DNA of 64,000 bases from Xenorhabdus mauleonii. GTDB taxonomy: Bacteria > Pseudomonadota > Gammaproteobacteria > Enterobacterales > Enterobacteriaceae. Under the pieces are notes generated by a model. It had not been told where the DNA came from. It made no database searches and saw nothing but the letters and a program-made list of their open reading frames with translations. The position numbers and the translations under genes are program-made. The stretch covers positions 62,001 through 126,000 of the forward strand of contig NZ_FORG01000005.1 in assembly GCF_900113945.1 (NCBI RefSeq). Direction: 5' to 3'. Numbering within the stretch: position 1 is the stretch's first letter; the number at the start of each line of letters is the position of its first letter. Below are positions 50,440-60,337 of the stretch, piece after piece.

Positions 50440-51642
50440 ATGTCAGATAAGTTAATAAATACATGGATTGAGTTTCATAACGCAACAGATCAAGACCAAA
50501 AAACGCAGCTCTTTATTGAATTTTTTAATCTATTCCACTCATCCGATTTTTGGCTTGCCACTGCCGTTGCAGACAACAGCGATGACTACACCTTTTCGAT
50601 AAAGGAAGATCCTGAATTCCATTTCAGGCCGTATATCATTGCTTATCTCTCTGAAGAAAATCCTGCATCATGGCACCACGCTGAATCTACCGACAATAAT
50701 CCTGAAAATTTCCATCAGTTCCGTGCTGAACATTTGTACTATCTTGTTGACGAATTCCAATGCGACCTTGTGATTTATAACGGGCATAATTATGTGATTT
50801 TCGATCAAAACACACTGACAAATATAAAAAATTCAGCACAAGGTGAAAACGAAACCTATCTCCCTGATAACTCCCAGCCTTTTACTCCTTCTGATTGGGG
50901 GATGATATTAGGCGCACCTTACTCCTGTTTTAATGGATGGAGTTGCAATGATTATTCTCAAGAAGAAGATGATGGAGGTTTAGCATCCGCCTGGGGTATT
51001 GAAAATCGCGATGATCTGGTTTACCAGCTATTTACTCTGCTGGTGAGGGGACATGCTGTCGATTATTACAGGATGCGGGATGAGCTGAGCGAATTATCAA
51101 AACCAGAATTTGATGAAATGCTGGCAGGTATTCAGAAAAGTGATATGAATGAATCTGATAAACAAGAAACTATTTGGCGTTATACCATGATGTATAACAA
51201 TGAAAATGATATTCAGGACATTCAATATGTAGCGTGGGATTATGTTCGTTTCAGCATGTTGTGTCTGAATGGCTGTAAACTGCAATATATCTCAGAGCAG
51301 GAAGCGAAAAATTGGGCACTTATGCTCGCCCCGTTGCTACGGATGGTTTACAGCGGCTGGGATAACCTCTGGTATCACTTTGCGCTTACACGCTGGTTTT
51401 GGGCATCAACGGATGGGGATTGGGCTGAGTGTCAGTCTGAATATGTCAATATTATCCGTGCGTTGCTGAATGACGAAAATAGCCCAACCAATGTTATCGA
51501 TTGGAATAGCGATTTGCCTCCCACCGAAACCCATTCATTTGCCCAAGCGCTAACTGAAGTGTTGGCAAAACAAAATCCCGACATTGATTTTAATGAAGTG
51601 CATGAAGCCATTAGAGAACAAGTCAGGGCTGATGAATTATAA
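50440..51642 (+). CDS. DUF1266-domain protein with an SseB-like N-terminus
   Basis: Cytoplasmic, acidic, 400 residues. The C-terminal half has the DUF1266 pattern known from E. coli YbeU/YbeR: SAWGIENRDDLVYQLFTLLVRGHAVDYY (key W-G-I and G-H; about 181-210) and AWDYVRFSMLCLNGCKLQYI, then MLAPLLRMVYSGWDNLWYHF. The N-terminal 130 residues (FWLATAV, FRPYIIAYLS, CDLVIYNGHNYVIF) look like the SseB fold. Function is unknown; some DUF1266 genes sit near polymorphic toxins or Hcp-type effectors as possible immunity or accessory proteins. Monocistronic, ending at a strong terminator. Confidence 0.7.
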   Translation: MSDKLINTWIEFHNATDQDQKTQLFIEFFNLFHSSDFWLATAVADNSDDYTFSIKEDPEFHFRPYIIAYLSEENPASWHHAESTDNNPENFHQFRAEHLYYLVDEFQCDLVIYNGHNYVIFDQNTLTNIKNSAQGENETYLPDNSQPFTPSDWGMILGAPYSCFNGWSCNDYSQEEDDGGLASAWGIENRDDLVYQLFTLLVRGHAVDYYRMRDELSELSKPEFDEMLAGIQKSDMNESDKQETIWRYTMMYNNENDIQDIQYVAWDYVRFSMLCLNGCKLQYISEQEAKNWALMLAPLLRMVYSGWDNLWYHFALTRWFWASTDGDWAECQSEYVNIIRALLNDENSPTNVIDWNSDLPPTETHSFAQALTEVLAKQNPDIDFNEVHEAIREQVRADEL

Positions 51643-51650
51643 GGTATAAA

Positions 51651-51684
51651 AAATGTGCTCAAATTTTACAATTTGAGCACATTT
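51651..51684. terminator. Bidirectional terminator between the DUF1266 gene and xseA
   Basis: Perfect 15-bp stem AAATGTGCTCAAATT/AATTTGAGCACATTT with a 4-nt loop between convergent genes. Confidence 0.9.
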
Positions 51685-51702
51685 ATATTGATAGCAGTTT
51701 GA

Positions 51703-53067
51703 TTAATTAGATTTTTTCTTGCGGGTTTTCTTTACTTGAGTGACTTGACTCTCAACCCAGCCATCCTGCAACCGAGTTTTCAGCGTATCCCCAACTTTCA
51801 CCTGCTTAACTTGCTTTAACAATGTTCCATCAGGCGCTTCGCCGATACTGTAACCGCGACTTAACGTTGCCAACGGGCTGACCGCCTCCATTCGTGAACA
51901 GGAAACCGCAAATTTTTCCCGATAACGCCCCAATTGCCGCTCAATCGCTTGTTTCAATCGAAAATCAAGTTGTTGGATGGATTGATCGTAATGGCGGATT
52001 TTTCGCTCCGGATGCGTTTGCAATAGGCGCAGGCTAATTCTTTCATGTGAATTTGCATGCTGTTTTAGGCTGCGTGAAAAAGCATCAATCAACTTTTGGC
52101 GCAATTCAGCCAAATGATTTTGCTGGCGCGCCAACTGCAAATCAGGGCGTTGTTGTCGGAGCCTATGCTGCAATACATTGAATACACGTTGTTTCTGGGC
52201 GAAGAAGTAATCCATCGCCATTTCGAACCGCTGTTGCAGAGACTGCACCTGCCTCAATAATTCGATTTGATTGCGGCTAACCAGTTCTGCCGCCGCAGAA
52301 GGCGTTGGCGCGCGTAAGTCAGCGACAAAATCTGCGATTGTCACGTCTGTTTCATGACCGACAGCACTGACAACAGGAATACGGCTCTGGAATAATGCCC
52401 GTGCAACCTGTTCGTCATTGAAACACCATAAGTCTTCAAGTGATCCTCCTCCACGTCCGACAATCAGGACATCACACTCTTGCCGCGCGTTTGCCAGTTC
52501 AATTGCCCGAATAATCTGCAATGGAGCTTCGGCACCCTGAACAGCGGTAGGGTAAATGATAATGGGCAGGGAAGGATCACGACGTTTCAAAATATTGAGA
52601 ATATCGTGCAGTGCCGCACCACTGGCCGAAGTGATAACACCAAGACGTTTGGCGGGCGAGGGCAGTGGTTTTTTATGAAATTGATCAAACAAACCTTCAG
52701 CTGCGAGTTTTTGTTTCAACACTTCAAATTGTTGTTGTAATAACCCATCACCGGCAGGTTGAATGCTTTCCACGATTAATTGATAGTCGCCCCGAGGCTC
52801 ATACAGGGTAATTTGTGCCCGAACCAATACCTGTTGCCCATTTTGCGGTCGAAATGTTGCCTTTAGGTTTTGACCACGGAACATGGCGGCACGAATTTGT
52901 GCTCGTTCATCTTTTAACGTGAAGTACCAATGTCCTGATGATGGCTGAGAAAAATTGGACATTTCGGCAGAAAGCCAAATCCTGCCCATTTCCAGCTCCA
53001 ATAGCTGGCGAACCGTCTGATTAAGGCGGCTAACAGAAAAAATTCCGGTATTGGTAGGTAGTGACAT
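51703..53067 (-). CDS. xseA: Exodeoxyribonuclease VII large subunit
   Basis: Catalytic subunit of the single-strand exonuclease ExoVII. The 454-residue product matches the family length (about 456). It has an N-terminal OB fold ([22 protein letters not shown]), the catalytic domain ([65 protein letters not shown]), a long coiled coil (about 275-400), and a conserved end ([13 protein letters not shown]). Divergent from guaB, as in E. coli. Confidence 0.96.
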   Translation of the reverse strand: MSLPTNTGIFSVSRLNQTVRQLLELEMGRIWLSAEMSNFSQPSSGHWYFTLKDERAQIRAAMFRGQNLKATFRPQNGQQVLVRAQITLYEPRGDYQLIVESIQPAGDGLLQQQFEVLKQKLAAEGLFDQFHKKPLPSPAKRLGVITSASGAALHDILNILKRRDPSLPIIIYPTAVQGAEAPLQIIRAIELANARQECDVLIVGRGGGSLEDLWCFNDEQVARALFQSRIPVVSAVGHETDVTIADFVADLRAPTPSAAAELVSRNQIELLRQVQSLQQRFEMAMDYFFAQKQRVFNVLQHRLRQQRPDLQLARQQNHLAELRQKLIDAFSRSLKQHANSHERISLRLLQTHPERKIRHYDQSIQQLDFRLKQAIERQLGRYREKFAVSCSRMEAVSPLATLSRGYSIGEAPDGTLLKQVKQVKVGDTLKTRLQDGWVESQVTQVKKTRKKKSN

Positions 53068-53160
53068 GTGAGCTAGATCAAATTTTAAAACAAGGACTTA
53101 ATTAACTGATATTAATCTTCCTGTATGACTAATCAAGAATTTTTTTTTAAAAAATGCTGG

Positions 53161-53186
53161 AGGCAACCGATTTCGGCCTGTATAAT
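53161..53186 (+). promoter_or_regulatory. guaBA promoter with PurR operator
   Basis: AGGCAACCGATTTCGG (53161-53176) fits the PurR pattern A-GCAA-CG-TT-C-T at all but the last position. A perfect -10 hexamer TATAAT follows at 53181-53186, 56 nt upstream of the guaB ATG, so the operator overlaps the core promoter as in known guaBA control. Confidence 0.85.
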
Positions 53187-53241
53187 GCCGCGGCAATATT
53201 TTATCCCTCTTATTGCCCCATTGCTTGGTGAGATATTGCCC

Positions 53242-54708
53242 ATGTTACGTATTAAAAAAGAAGCATTAACTTTCGATGATGTTCTGTTGGTTCCTGCCCA
53301 TTCTACAGTCCTGCCTAACACGGCGGATTTGTCTACCCAATTAACTTCTACTATTCGCCTGAACGTTCCTATGCTTTCAGCAGCCATGGATACCGTGACG
53401 GAATCTTCACTGGCAATCGCACTGGCTCAGGAAGGGGGCATTGGCTTCATCCATAAAAACATGTCAATCGAGCGTCAGGCTGAAGAAGTCAGCCGCGTGA
53501 AGAAACATGAAAGCGGTGTTGTTACTGATCCTGTGACTGTAACGCCACAAACGACTCTGCATGAAGTTCATGAATTGACTGAACGCAATGGTTTCGCTGG
53601 TTATCCGGTTGTGACAGAAGCGAATGAGCTGGTTGGTATTATTACCGGCCGCGATGTGCGTTTCGTTACCGATTTGGATCAGCCTGTGACTGCGGTGATG
53701 ACACCGAAAGAGCGTCTGGTAACAGTGAAAGAAGGCGAAGCCCGTGAAGTTGTCTTGCAGAAAATGCACGAAAAACGTGTCGAGAAAGCGCTGGTTGTTG
53801 ATGATAACTTCCACCTGCTTGGCATGATCACGGTGAAAGATTTCCAGAAAGCAGAGCGTAAACCAAACGCATGTAAAGATGAACAGGGTCGTCTGCGTGT
53901 TGGTGCTGCGGTTGGTGCAGGCGCTGGCAACGAAGAACGTGTTGATGCGTTGGTCGCTGCGGGTGTGGACGTGCTGTTGATTGACTCTTCTCATGGTCAC
54001 TCTGAAGGTGTTTTGCAACGCATTCGTGAAACCCGTGCTAAATATCCTGATCTGCAAATCATTGGTGGCAACGTAGCCACTGGCGAAGGTGCCAAAGCGT
54101 TGGTTGCTGCGGGCGTGAACGCAGTGAAAGTAGGTATCGGCCCTGGTTCTATTTGTACAACCCGTATCGTAACGGGTGTTGGTGTTCCTCAAATCACGGC
54201 TATCGCAGATGCGGTTGAAGCGCTGGAAGGGACAGGCATTCCTGTTATTGCTGACGGTGGCATTCGTTTCTCCGGTGACATCGCCAAAGCGATCGCTGCG
54301 GGCGCGGCATGTGTCATGGTCGGTTCAATGTTGGCGGGCACAGAAGAATCTCCGGGAGAAATCGAACTGTATCAAGGCCGCTCGTTCAAATCTTACCGTG
54401 GAATGGGTTCTCTGGGCGCGATGTCCAAAGGCTCTTCTGACCGTTACTTCCAGACTGATAATGCGGCTGACAAACTGGTTCCTGAAGGCATCGAAGGCCG
54501 TGTGGCTTATAAAGGCCTGCTGAAAAGCATCGTTCACCAACAAATGGGCGGTCTGCGTTCCTGCATGGGTCTGACGGGTTGTGCAACCATTGACGAACTG
54601 AGAACTAAAGCAGAATTTGTTCGTATCAGTGGTGCAGGTATTCAGGAAAGCCACGTTCATGACGTGACTATCACCAAAGAATCACCAAACTACCGTTTAG
54701 GTCTGTAA
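53242..54708 (+). CDS. guaB: IMP dehydrogenase
   Basis: NAD-dependent oxidation of IMP to XMP, the committed step to GMP. From ATG 53242 ([20 protein letters not shown]) the product has 488 residues, the E. coli length; the frame is open to 53125 but that part contains the promoter. TIM barrel with inserted CBS pair (about 93-205) and catalytic Cys in [15 protein letters not shown] (near 305), with GTEESPGE and the mobile flap RGMGSLGAM. The clean codon usage suggests high expression. Confidence 0.97.
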   Translation: MLRIKKEALTFDDVLLVPAHSTVLPNTADLSTQLTSTIRLNVPMLSAAMDTVTESSLAIALAQEGGIGFIHKNMSIERQAEEVSRVKKHESGVVTDPVTVTPQTTLHEVHELTERNGFAGYPVVTEANELVGIITGRDVRFVTDLDQPVTAVMTPKERLVTVKEGEAREVVLQKMHEKRVEKALVVDDNFHLLGMITVKDFQKAERKPNACKDEQGRLRVGAAVGAGAGNEERVDALVAAGVDVLLIDSSHGHSEGVLQRIRETRAKYPDLQIIGGNVATGEGAKALVAAGVNAVKVGIGPGSICTTRIVTGVGVPQITAIADAVEALEGTGIPVIADGGIRFSGDIAKAIAAGAACVMVGSMLAGTEESPGEIELYQGRSFKSYRGMGSLGAMSKGSSDRYFQTDNAADKLVPEGIEGRVAYKGLLKSIVHQQMGGLRSCMGLTGCATIDELRTKAEFVRISGAGIQESHVHDVTITKESPNYRLGL

Positions 54709-54717
54709 TTTATTTAG

Positions 54718-54739
54718 AGTGGCCCGTAATCGGGCCACT
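54718..54739 (+). terminator. Intercistronic hairpin between guaB and guaA
   Basis: Perfect 9-bp stem AGTGGCCCG/CGGGCCACT with a TAAT loop; a T-rich stretch follows. Likely partial terminator or mRNA stabiliser within guaBA. Confidence 0.7.
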
Positions 54740-54786
54740 GATTTATTTATCTTTTAATTGCCACTTGTTTTGGGAATTCACCTCAA

Positions 54787-56364
54787 ATGACAACTAATAT
54801 CCATAAGCATCGCGTTCTGATCCTTGATTTTGGCTCGCAATATACACAGCTTATTGCCCGCCGTATCCGTGAAATTGGTGTTTATTGTGAACTTTGGACA
54901 TGGAATGTTACCGAAGAGCAAATCCGCGAATTCAATCCAAACGGAATCATCCTTTCTGGTGGCCCAGAAAGTACCACTGAAAACGATAGCCCTCGCGCTC
55001 CAGATTATGTCTTTAACGCAGGTGTGCCTGTGTTGGGGATCTGTTATGGCATGCAAACTATGTCCATGCAATTGGGTGGCGAAGTTTCCAATTCTAACGA
55101 ACGTGAATTTGGTTATGCTCAGGTTGAAATCAAAAACAACTGTGAGTTATTCCGTGATATTCAAGATGCCCTGAGCGAAGATGGCAAGCCTTTGCTGGAT
55201 GTATGGATGAGTCATGGTGATAAAGTTACCGCTATTCCTGCTGATTTCACGACAGTTGCCAGCACCGACACTTGTCCGTTTGCCATTATGGCGAATGATG
55301 AGAAACGTTTTTACGGTGTGCAATTCCACCCGGAAGTGACTCATACCCATCAAGGTTTGAATATCCTGAAACGCTTTGTGTTGGATATCTGTCAGTGTGA
55401 AGCGCTGTGGACACCGGCTTCTATTATTGACGATATCGTAGAACGTCTGCGTGTGCAGATTGGCGACGATCAGGTGATTCTGGCGCTGTCCGGCGGTGTG
55501 GATTCCTCTGTTACAGCCTTGCTGTTGAACCGCGCAATTGGCAAGCGTCTGACCTGTGTTTTCGTAGATAACGGCTTGTTGCGTTTGAACGAAGCGGATC
55601 AAGTCATGGAGATGTTTGAAGGTAAATTTGACCTGAACATTATCCATGTTAAAGCTGAAGATCGCTTCCTGTCTGCGTTGGCTGGAATTGATGAACCAGA
55701 AGCCAAGCGTAAAACCATCGGCCACGTCTTCATTGACGTATTTGATGAAGAAGCATCAAAACAAACTCAGATTAAGTGGCTGGCACAGGGCACAATTTAC
55801 CCAGATGTGATTGAATCTGCGGCATCCGCAACGGGCAACGCACATGTCATCAAATCTCACCACAACGTAGGTGGTCTGCCAGAAGATATGAAACTGGGTC
55901 TGGTTGAACCGTTGAAAGAACTGTTCAAAGACGAAGTTCGCCGTATTGGTCTGGAATTGGGGTTGCCTTATGAGATGCTGTATCGCCACCCATTCCCAGG
56001 TCCGGGCCTTGGCGTTCGCGTATTGGGCGAAGTGAAGAAAGAGTATTGTGACTTGCTGCGTCGTGCTGATGCTATCTTCATTGAAGAACTGCACAAAGCG
56101 GACCTGTACCATAAAGTCAGCCAGGCATTCACCGTATTCCTGCCGGTTCGTTCAGTAGGCGTTATGGGTGATGGCCGTAAGTACGACTGGGTTGTTTCCC
56201 TGCGTGCGGTAGAAACCATTGACTTTATGACCGCTCATTGGGCGCATCTGCCATATGACTTCTTGGGTCGTGTATCGAACAGGATTATTAATGAAGTCAG
56301 TGGCATTTCGAGGGTAGTCTATGACATCAGCGGCAAGCCACCAGCAACAATTGAGTGGGAATAA
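54787..56364 (+). CDS. guaA: GMP synthase (glutamine-hydrolysing)
   Basis: Converts XMP to GMP using glutamine and ATP. The 525-residue product equals the E. coli length. Class I glutaminase triad: Cys in [11 protein letters not shown] (near 86), His and Glu in [12 protein letters not shown] (near 181/183). ATP pyrophosphatase loop [14 protein letters not shown] (near 233-246) and the dimerisation domain with [17 protein letters not shown] and the C-terminus KPPATIEWE. Confidence 0.97.
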   Translation: MTTNIHKHRVLILDFGSQYTQLIARRIREIGVYCELWTWNVTEEQIREFNPNGIILSGGPESTTENDSPRAPDYVFNAGVPVLGICYGMQTMSMQLGGEVSNSNEREFGYAQVEIKNNCELFRDIQDALSEDGKPLLDVWMSHGDKVTAIPADFTTVASTDTCPFAIMANDEKRFYGVQFHPEVTHTHQGLNILKRFVLDICQCEALWTPASIIDDIVERLRVQIGDDQVILALSGGVDSSVTALLLNRAIGKRLTCVFVDNGLLRLNEADQVMEMFEGKFDLNIIHVKAEDRFLSALAGIDEPEAKRKTIGHVFIDVFDEEASKQTQIKWLAQGTIYPDVIESAASATGNAHVIKSHHNVGGLPEDMKLGLVEPLKELFKDEVRRIGLELGLPYEMLYRHPFPGPGLGVRVLGEVKKEYCDLLRRADAIFIEELHKADLYHKVSQAFTVFLPVRSVGVMGDGRKYDWVVSLRAVETIDFMTAHWAHLPYDFLGRVSNRIINEVSGISRVVYDISGKPPATIEWE

Positions 56365-56407
56365 TCCCGCGTTAGGTAATAGCTGGTAATAACTGGCAAT
56401 AAATAAC

Positions 56408-56440
56408 AAAAAAAGCTCATGTTTTTACATGGGCTTTTTT
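56408..56440 (+). terminator. Terminator of guaBA
   Basis: AAAAAAGCTCATG stem mirrored as CATGGGCTTTTTT (one G-T pair) with a T tract, 44 nt after guaA. Confidence 0.9.
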
Positions 56441-57211
56441 ATTGTCTGTTCCCTCATGCTAAATGCTTCCTCAGCTTGTTGCCGAACAATTAGAGGCGTA
56501 AATAACATGATCAGATGATGAAATCGCATCGCCTGTATACTGCCGTTTCCCGTATCATTTAATTCGTATGTCAGAGTAGCAAGATAAAACCTTAAGAAGT
56601 GATTTAGGTAAAGAACTTTATAGAATTATTTATATTTATTGCAATATGAAAGAATGCAGGTAATAAAATTAAATCTTCAAGGAAATTATGTGGATTGAAC
56701 TTTTCAGAGCGCTACTGAGTTTATGCATTTTCGATTTAATGTACTTCAATCAATAAAGGGCTGCGATAAGATTACTGATAAAATATCTTCATTTGAGAAG
56801 GAAAATGCGATGGAGTAATCATTTTTGATAAAAACATTAATTCTTGAATTCAGTCGGAGGAAATGAAGAAATAATTAGAAGATATGTACGATATTAAAAT
56901 AAGGTTTCGAAAGTAAAATTGGCAAGATAATATTAACTAAAACTGGAATAACCATCAGTAATTTTTCTTTTATGGCTGCGCCAAGGTACTTGTATAACAG
57001 GTGGTTTTTTATAAAAACTGCATCTCGCTATAAATTTTAATAGTGGATTTATTTTGGTATATAAATTAAAAACTTTATTCTATGTTAGCCGTGAATGCTA
57101 ATGTTGGTGATTAGCTTTATAAATTTATTGCCCATTGATTAGCACTATAAATCTATTGCTCATTATAGTGATGAATCACGTTATTTTAATATCTGAAACG
57201 GATTATATATT
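56441..57211. other. AT-rich junction between the guaBA core and an accessory region
   Basis: About 770 bases without a supported gene. Only short frames interrupted by stops. The 3' part holds the tandem repeat at 57109-57164 and an imperfect palindrome GTGAT-GA-ATCAC at about 57168-57179 next to the ThDP gene. Confidence 0.5.
57109..57164 (+). repeat. Two exactly adjacent 28-bp direct repeats upstream of the ThDP gene
   Basis: Copies at 57109-57136 and 57137-57164 agree at 24 of 28 positions (GATTAGC, TATAAAT, TATTGC and CATT blocks conserved). They end 47 nt before the start codon at 57212, in promoter position, which suggests a binding site for a dimeric or oligomeric regulator. Confidence 0.7.
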
Positions 57212-58894
57212 ATGTCAATAAATATTGCTAAAGGTTTGGTTAATGTACTCGAAGGCTGTAAAGTTAAAGCGGCGTTTGGCATTGCTGGGGGATTTATTGG
57301 CCCAGTATGGGAAGCATTAATGGAATCGGAAAAGATTAAAACATTTCACTGTAGGCATGAATCAGGAGGCGTCTTTGCTGCATCTGAGTATAGCTTGTGT
57401 GAACAGGCCCCAACCGTGGCTTTTGCTACAGCAGGCCCAGGCATAAGTAATGCATTAACTGGGTTAAAAGCAGCAAGGTTGGATGGGGCGCAAGTTGTTT
57501 TTATCTCATCAATCACATCAGTGGCTCCTTCAGGAAAGTGGGGCTTGCAAGAAACCACAGTACAAAATATAAATGGTTTGGTTCTTGCTGATGGGCAGGG
57601 TTATTTTGATGAAGTCATTATCATAAGTAAAAAAGAAGATTACGCCCAAATTGAGAAAAAATTAAAGGAAGGGTTTAATAAGAAAGAAGGCTATGTAGTT
57701 GGTATATTTTTGACAGCAAAAGTACAGCGAGAAATCATCGAGAATGAGAATAGTGAAGCGTTTTTTTTATCTAATGACGATCTCGATGTTAATGTAAAAC
57801 GTCATTCACAGGAATTAGCTGATTCGATTGTCAATAAAAAAGCTGTTTTTTGGGCTGGGTTTGGTGCGCGGAATGCTTCTGCTCTATTGACAAAAATCGC
57901 TATAAAAACAAACTCACAGGTCATATCGACCCCTCGGGGTAAAGGGATATTTGATGAAAAAAATAGTCTTTATGTCGGAACCAGTGGTTTAGGTGCTGAT
58001 GGGGAAAATATTTATAACGCATTACACTGCCCGTCATTGTCAACGGTGATCATTATGGGCACCCGATTGGGCGAGTTAAGTTCTTCCTATGCTCAAAATA
58101 GCCTTAAAGATGTTAACGTTTATTATATCGGTCTGAATGCGCAGGAAGTCAAAAATAACCTACCTCCGCATGCTGTCATCATTGACTGTGATATTGAAAA
58201 ATTCCTTACGTTAATTGATTCTCATATTGATTATGAATCAATGCCTGATAGAGATATTGAAACGGTTCCCACCCTCCATGAGAGTGATAAATATCATTCA
58301 GATCCTGCAAAGGATATGTGTCACCCACTTGATGTGATGCGTGTAATTCAAGAAATAGCGATTGATAAATTTGATTGTTATGTTGCGTCAGAAGCAGGAA
58401 ATTCCTTTGTTTGGGCTAATCGCTACTTAAAATTTTCCCATCCGTTAAGATATCGTACAAGCACAGCGTATGGCTCTATGGGGCACTATGCTTGCGGGAT
58501 GGTCGGGCTTGCTGCATCAAAAGAACGTTGTGCAGTAGGTATCATCGGTGATGGTTCCATGCTGATGTTGAATGAAGTAAGTACAGCAGTTAAATATGGA
58601 TTACCTGCTATCTGGCTTGTGATGAATGATGCCAGTTACAATATGTGCCGCCAGGGGGAAGAATTATTGAATAATACTTCATTTGATTACGACATTCCTC
58701 CGGTTGATTTTGCTTTATTTGGGCAATCTATTGGGGCAACAGGCTATACCGTCACAAATGTAAAAGAGTTATATCAAGCACTCACTCAGGCAATTGAAGA
58801 AAAGAAACCTGCCGTGATCAATGTCGTTATTGACAGACACCCGCTTCCTCCCCTTAAAGATAGAGTGGAAAGTTTAAAGAAATTGAAGGTGTAA
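57212..58894 (+). CDS. Acetolactate-synthase-like ThDP-dependent enzyme (putative acyloin synthase)
   Basis: Thiamine-diphosphate enzyme of 560 residues with the three-domain AHAS/POX layout. PYR domain: catalytic Glu50 in CRHESGGVFAASEY and FATAGPGISNALTGL. Middle domain near 195-330 (VFWAGFGARNA). PP domain: ThDP motif from GDGS at 446-449 to Asn472 in LVMNDASYN (26-residue spacing), with STAYGSMGHYACGMVGLAA. It probably joins an alpha-keto acid-derived aldehyde unit to another carbonyl compound. The gene is followed after 4 nt by a ketosynthase-III homologue, the arrangement I recall for the xenocyloin (xcl) genes of Xenorhabdus bovienii; assignment to that pathway is inference. Branched-chain synthesis is less likely because no regulatory subunit is present. 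Confidence 0.75.
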   Translation: MSINIAKGLVNVLEGCKVKAAFGIAGGFIGPVWEALMESEKIKTFHCRHESGGVFAASEYSLCEQAPTVAFATAGPGISNALTGLKAARLDGAQVVFISSITSVAPSGKWGLQETTVQNINGLVLADGQGYFDEVIIISKKEDYAQIEKKLKEGFNKKEGYVVGIFLTAKVQREIIENENSEAFFLSNDDLDVNVKRHSQELADSIVNKKAVFWAGFGARNASALLTKIAIKTNSQVISTPRGKGIFDEKNSLYVGTSGLGADGENIYNALHCPSLSTVIIMGTRLGELSSSYAQNSLKDVNVYYIGLNAQEVKNNLPPHAVIIDCDIEKFLTLIDSHIDYESMPDRDIETVPTLHESDKYHSDPAKDMCHPLDVMRVIQEIAIDKFDCYVASEAGNSFVWANRYLKFSHPLRYRTSTAYGSMGHYACGMVGLAASKERCAVGIIGDGSMLMLNEVSTAVKYGLPAIWLVMNDASYNMCRQGEELLNNTSFDYDIPPVDFALFGQSIGATGYTVTNVKELYQALTQAIEEKKPAVINVVIDRHPLPPLKDRVESLKKLKV

Positions 58895-58898
58895 TCAT

Positions 58899-59906
58899 AT
58901 GAATAATGGCATTTCAATCATTTCAGCGGCAGGCATTCTGCCAACGGGAAAAATTATTATTCATCCTGAGGAGAACATAAATAATGAATTTAGCGCTCCC
59001 GGCAAACAGAAGGCATCCCGTCCTCGTACTATATGGCGCTTAAATAATAAAGATGAATTAATTGAATTAATAAAAGTAAGCTTGTTAGAGGCAGTAAAAC
59101 AGGTACAAATGGATATTTCCGATATTGATTATCTGATCCTTAGCCAAGTGTGGTTTGATAACATTTTGGGTGATGAATCCGGGCAACTTGCCAGAGAATT
59201 AAAACTATCTTGCCCAGTGGTGCCAATCAATGTTGGAACAAGTGGCGGGATAACGTCACTGGAGCTTGCCTCATCTTTGTTTATCAACCCAAAATTTCAG
59301 AATATAGCTGTTATTGCTGGGTGCAATTACTCGCATTGGTTTTCGGAAAGCGATCCTGCGAGGACGTTATTAAGTGATGGCGCTGCATGTTTAATGCTTA
59401 GCAGAAAACAAGGCGTAACTGTGGCCGGTTGTCAAACTGTGAGTACTGCCCATTACGATGTTTTGCAATTTAATAGAGAACCTGTGCCGCATGTCCGTTA
59501 TAAACCGCAGAGTGGTGATTATATATTTAATAATTTGCAGGAGACGACTTACCGATGCTGCAATGAGGTGTGTCAAGCAAACGGAATTAATCTAAATGAT
59601 GTCAGTGCTTTTTATATCTATGATCCAACAGAATGGGCTGCCGGCCATTCAGCGGAAGCATTAGGGGTAGAAAAAGATAAAGTGATATCCATTTTTCACA
59701 AGTATGGAAGTTTAGGGCCAGCTCAGAGCTTGTTTGGTTTTATGGAAATACAACATAATAAAAATTTAACTGATTCTGACTGGGTTGTTGTGATGGGCAT
59801 TGGTCCTTCATTTACTGCAACAGCCGCGTTATTTAAATGGCAGCATATTCCTAATCGTATATATTGTTATGATCATAAAACTCGATTAATTAGTTCAATA
59901 GAGTGA
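58899..59906 (+). CDS. Ketoacyl-ACP synthase III-like protein lacking the Cys-His-Asn triad
   Basis: Thiolase-fold protein of 335 residues. N-terminal half aligns with FabH: SDIDYLILSQVWFDN, VVPINVGTSGGITSLELA, and TLLSDGAACLMLSR. By hand alignment the nucleophile Cys (ACAG in FabH) is Thr114 in NVGTSGG, the His (PHQAN) is Asp242 in IYDPTEW, and the Asn (GNTSAAS) is Ser271 in KYGSLGPAQ. So decarboxylative condensation is unlikely; acyl transfer, a structural partner role, or a different chemistry fits better. It is translationally coupled to the ThDP gene. KAS III-like acyltransferases are known in xenocyloin and some antibiotic pathways. No ACP or thioesterase gene is adjacent. Confidence 0.75.
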   Translation: MNNGISIISAAGILPTGKIIIHPEENINNEFSAPGKQKASRPRTIWRLNNKDELIELIKVSLLEAVKQVQMDISDIDYLILSQVWFDNILGDESGQLARELKLSCPVVPINVGTSGGITSLELASSLFINPKFQNIAVIAGCNYSHWFSESDPARTLLSDGAACLMLSRKQGVTVAGCQTVSTAHYDVLQFNREPVPHVRYKPQSGDYIFNNLQETTYRCCNEVCQANGINLNDVSAFYIYDPTEWAAGHSAEALGVEKDKVISIFHKYGSLGPAQSLFGFMEIQHNKNLTDSDWVVVMGIGPSFTATAALFKWQHIPNRIYCYDHKTRLISSIE

Positions 59907-60176
59907 TTCAAAATACCTAAACTATTATTAAGTGTCTATTTTAGATTAAGCCTTGTCAGTTTAGGTAAAATAACTAACTGTTTCACACTAATATCATATT
60001 TATTGGGAATGTTATCGGGTTTTTATCATTGAATGTTTGTTGGTGAAAAAATTTTAATGAATTAATTACGCTAACTATCGATATAAATGGAAATAATCAT
60101 GACAAGCGCAGCAATTCATTACTAGGAATTTAGTTTTTTCAAACCAATAAATTCCTTTCTAGGTGCAGTGCTAAAG

Positions 60177-60227
60177 AAAGTCGGCTGTCTCTTGAACAAG
60201 GCTCGTGATCAAGAGACAGCCGACTTT
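60177..60227. repeat. Perfect 18-bp inverted repeat with IS-end-like arms
   Basis: AAAGTCGGCTGTCTCTTG and its exact mirror CAAGAGACAGCCGACTTT enclose 15 nt. The arms contain CTGTCTCTTGATCA-like ends (13-14 of 14 positions like the IS50 inside end). Beside it at about 60121-60162 is another imperfect inverted repeat (CTAGGAATTTA). It is either a strong terminator for the ketosynthase transcript or a solo/MITE-like remnant of an IS4-family element. Confidence 0.6.
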
Positions 60228-60337
60228 AGTCAGTCGTTGTTAAGTCTAACTTCATGGAATTTTTTGATGGAATGGGTACAACACTCTAACTTACTCTAAA
60301 TTGCCGTGGGCATTGGATTCGGTCACGGCATTAGTGC

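Noticed and set aside
53125-53241. 39-codon upstream extension of guaB
   Set aside because: Contains the PurR operator and -10 box; the ATG at 53242 gives the exact family length.
53464-54192. 242-codon open frame antisense to guaB
   Set aside because: Shadow of the highly biased guaB codons; product is of implausible composition (Thr/Asn/Phe/Arg runs).
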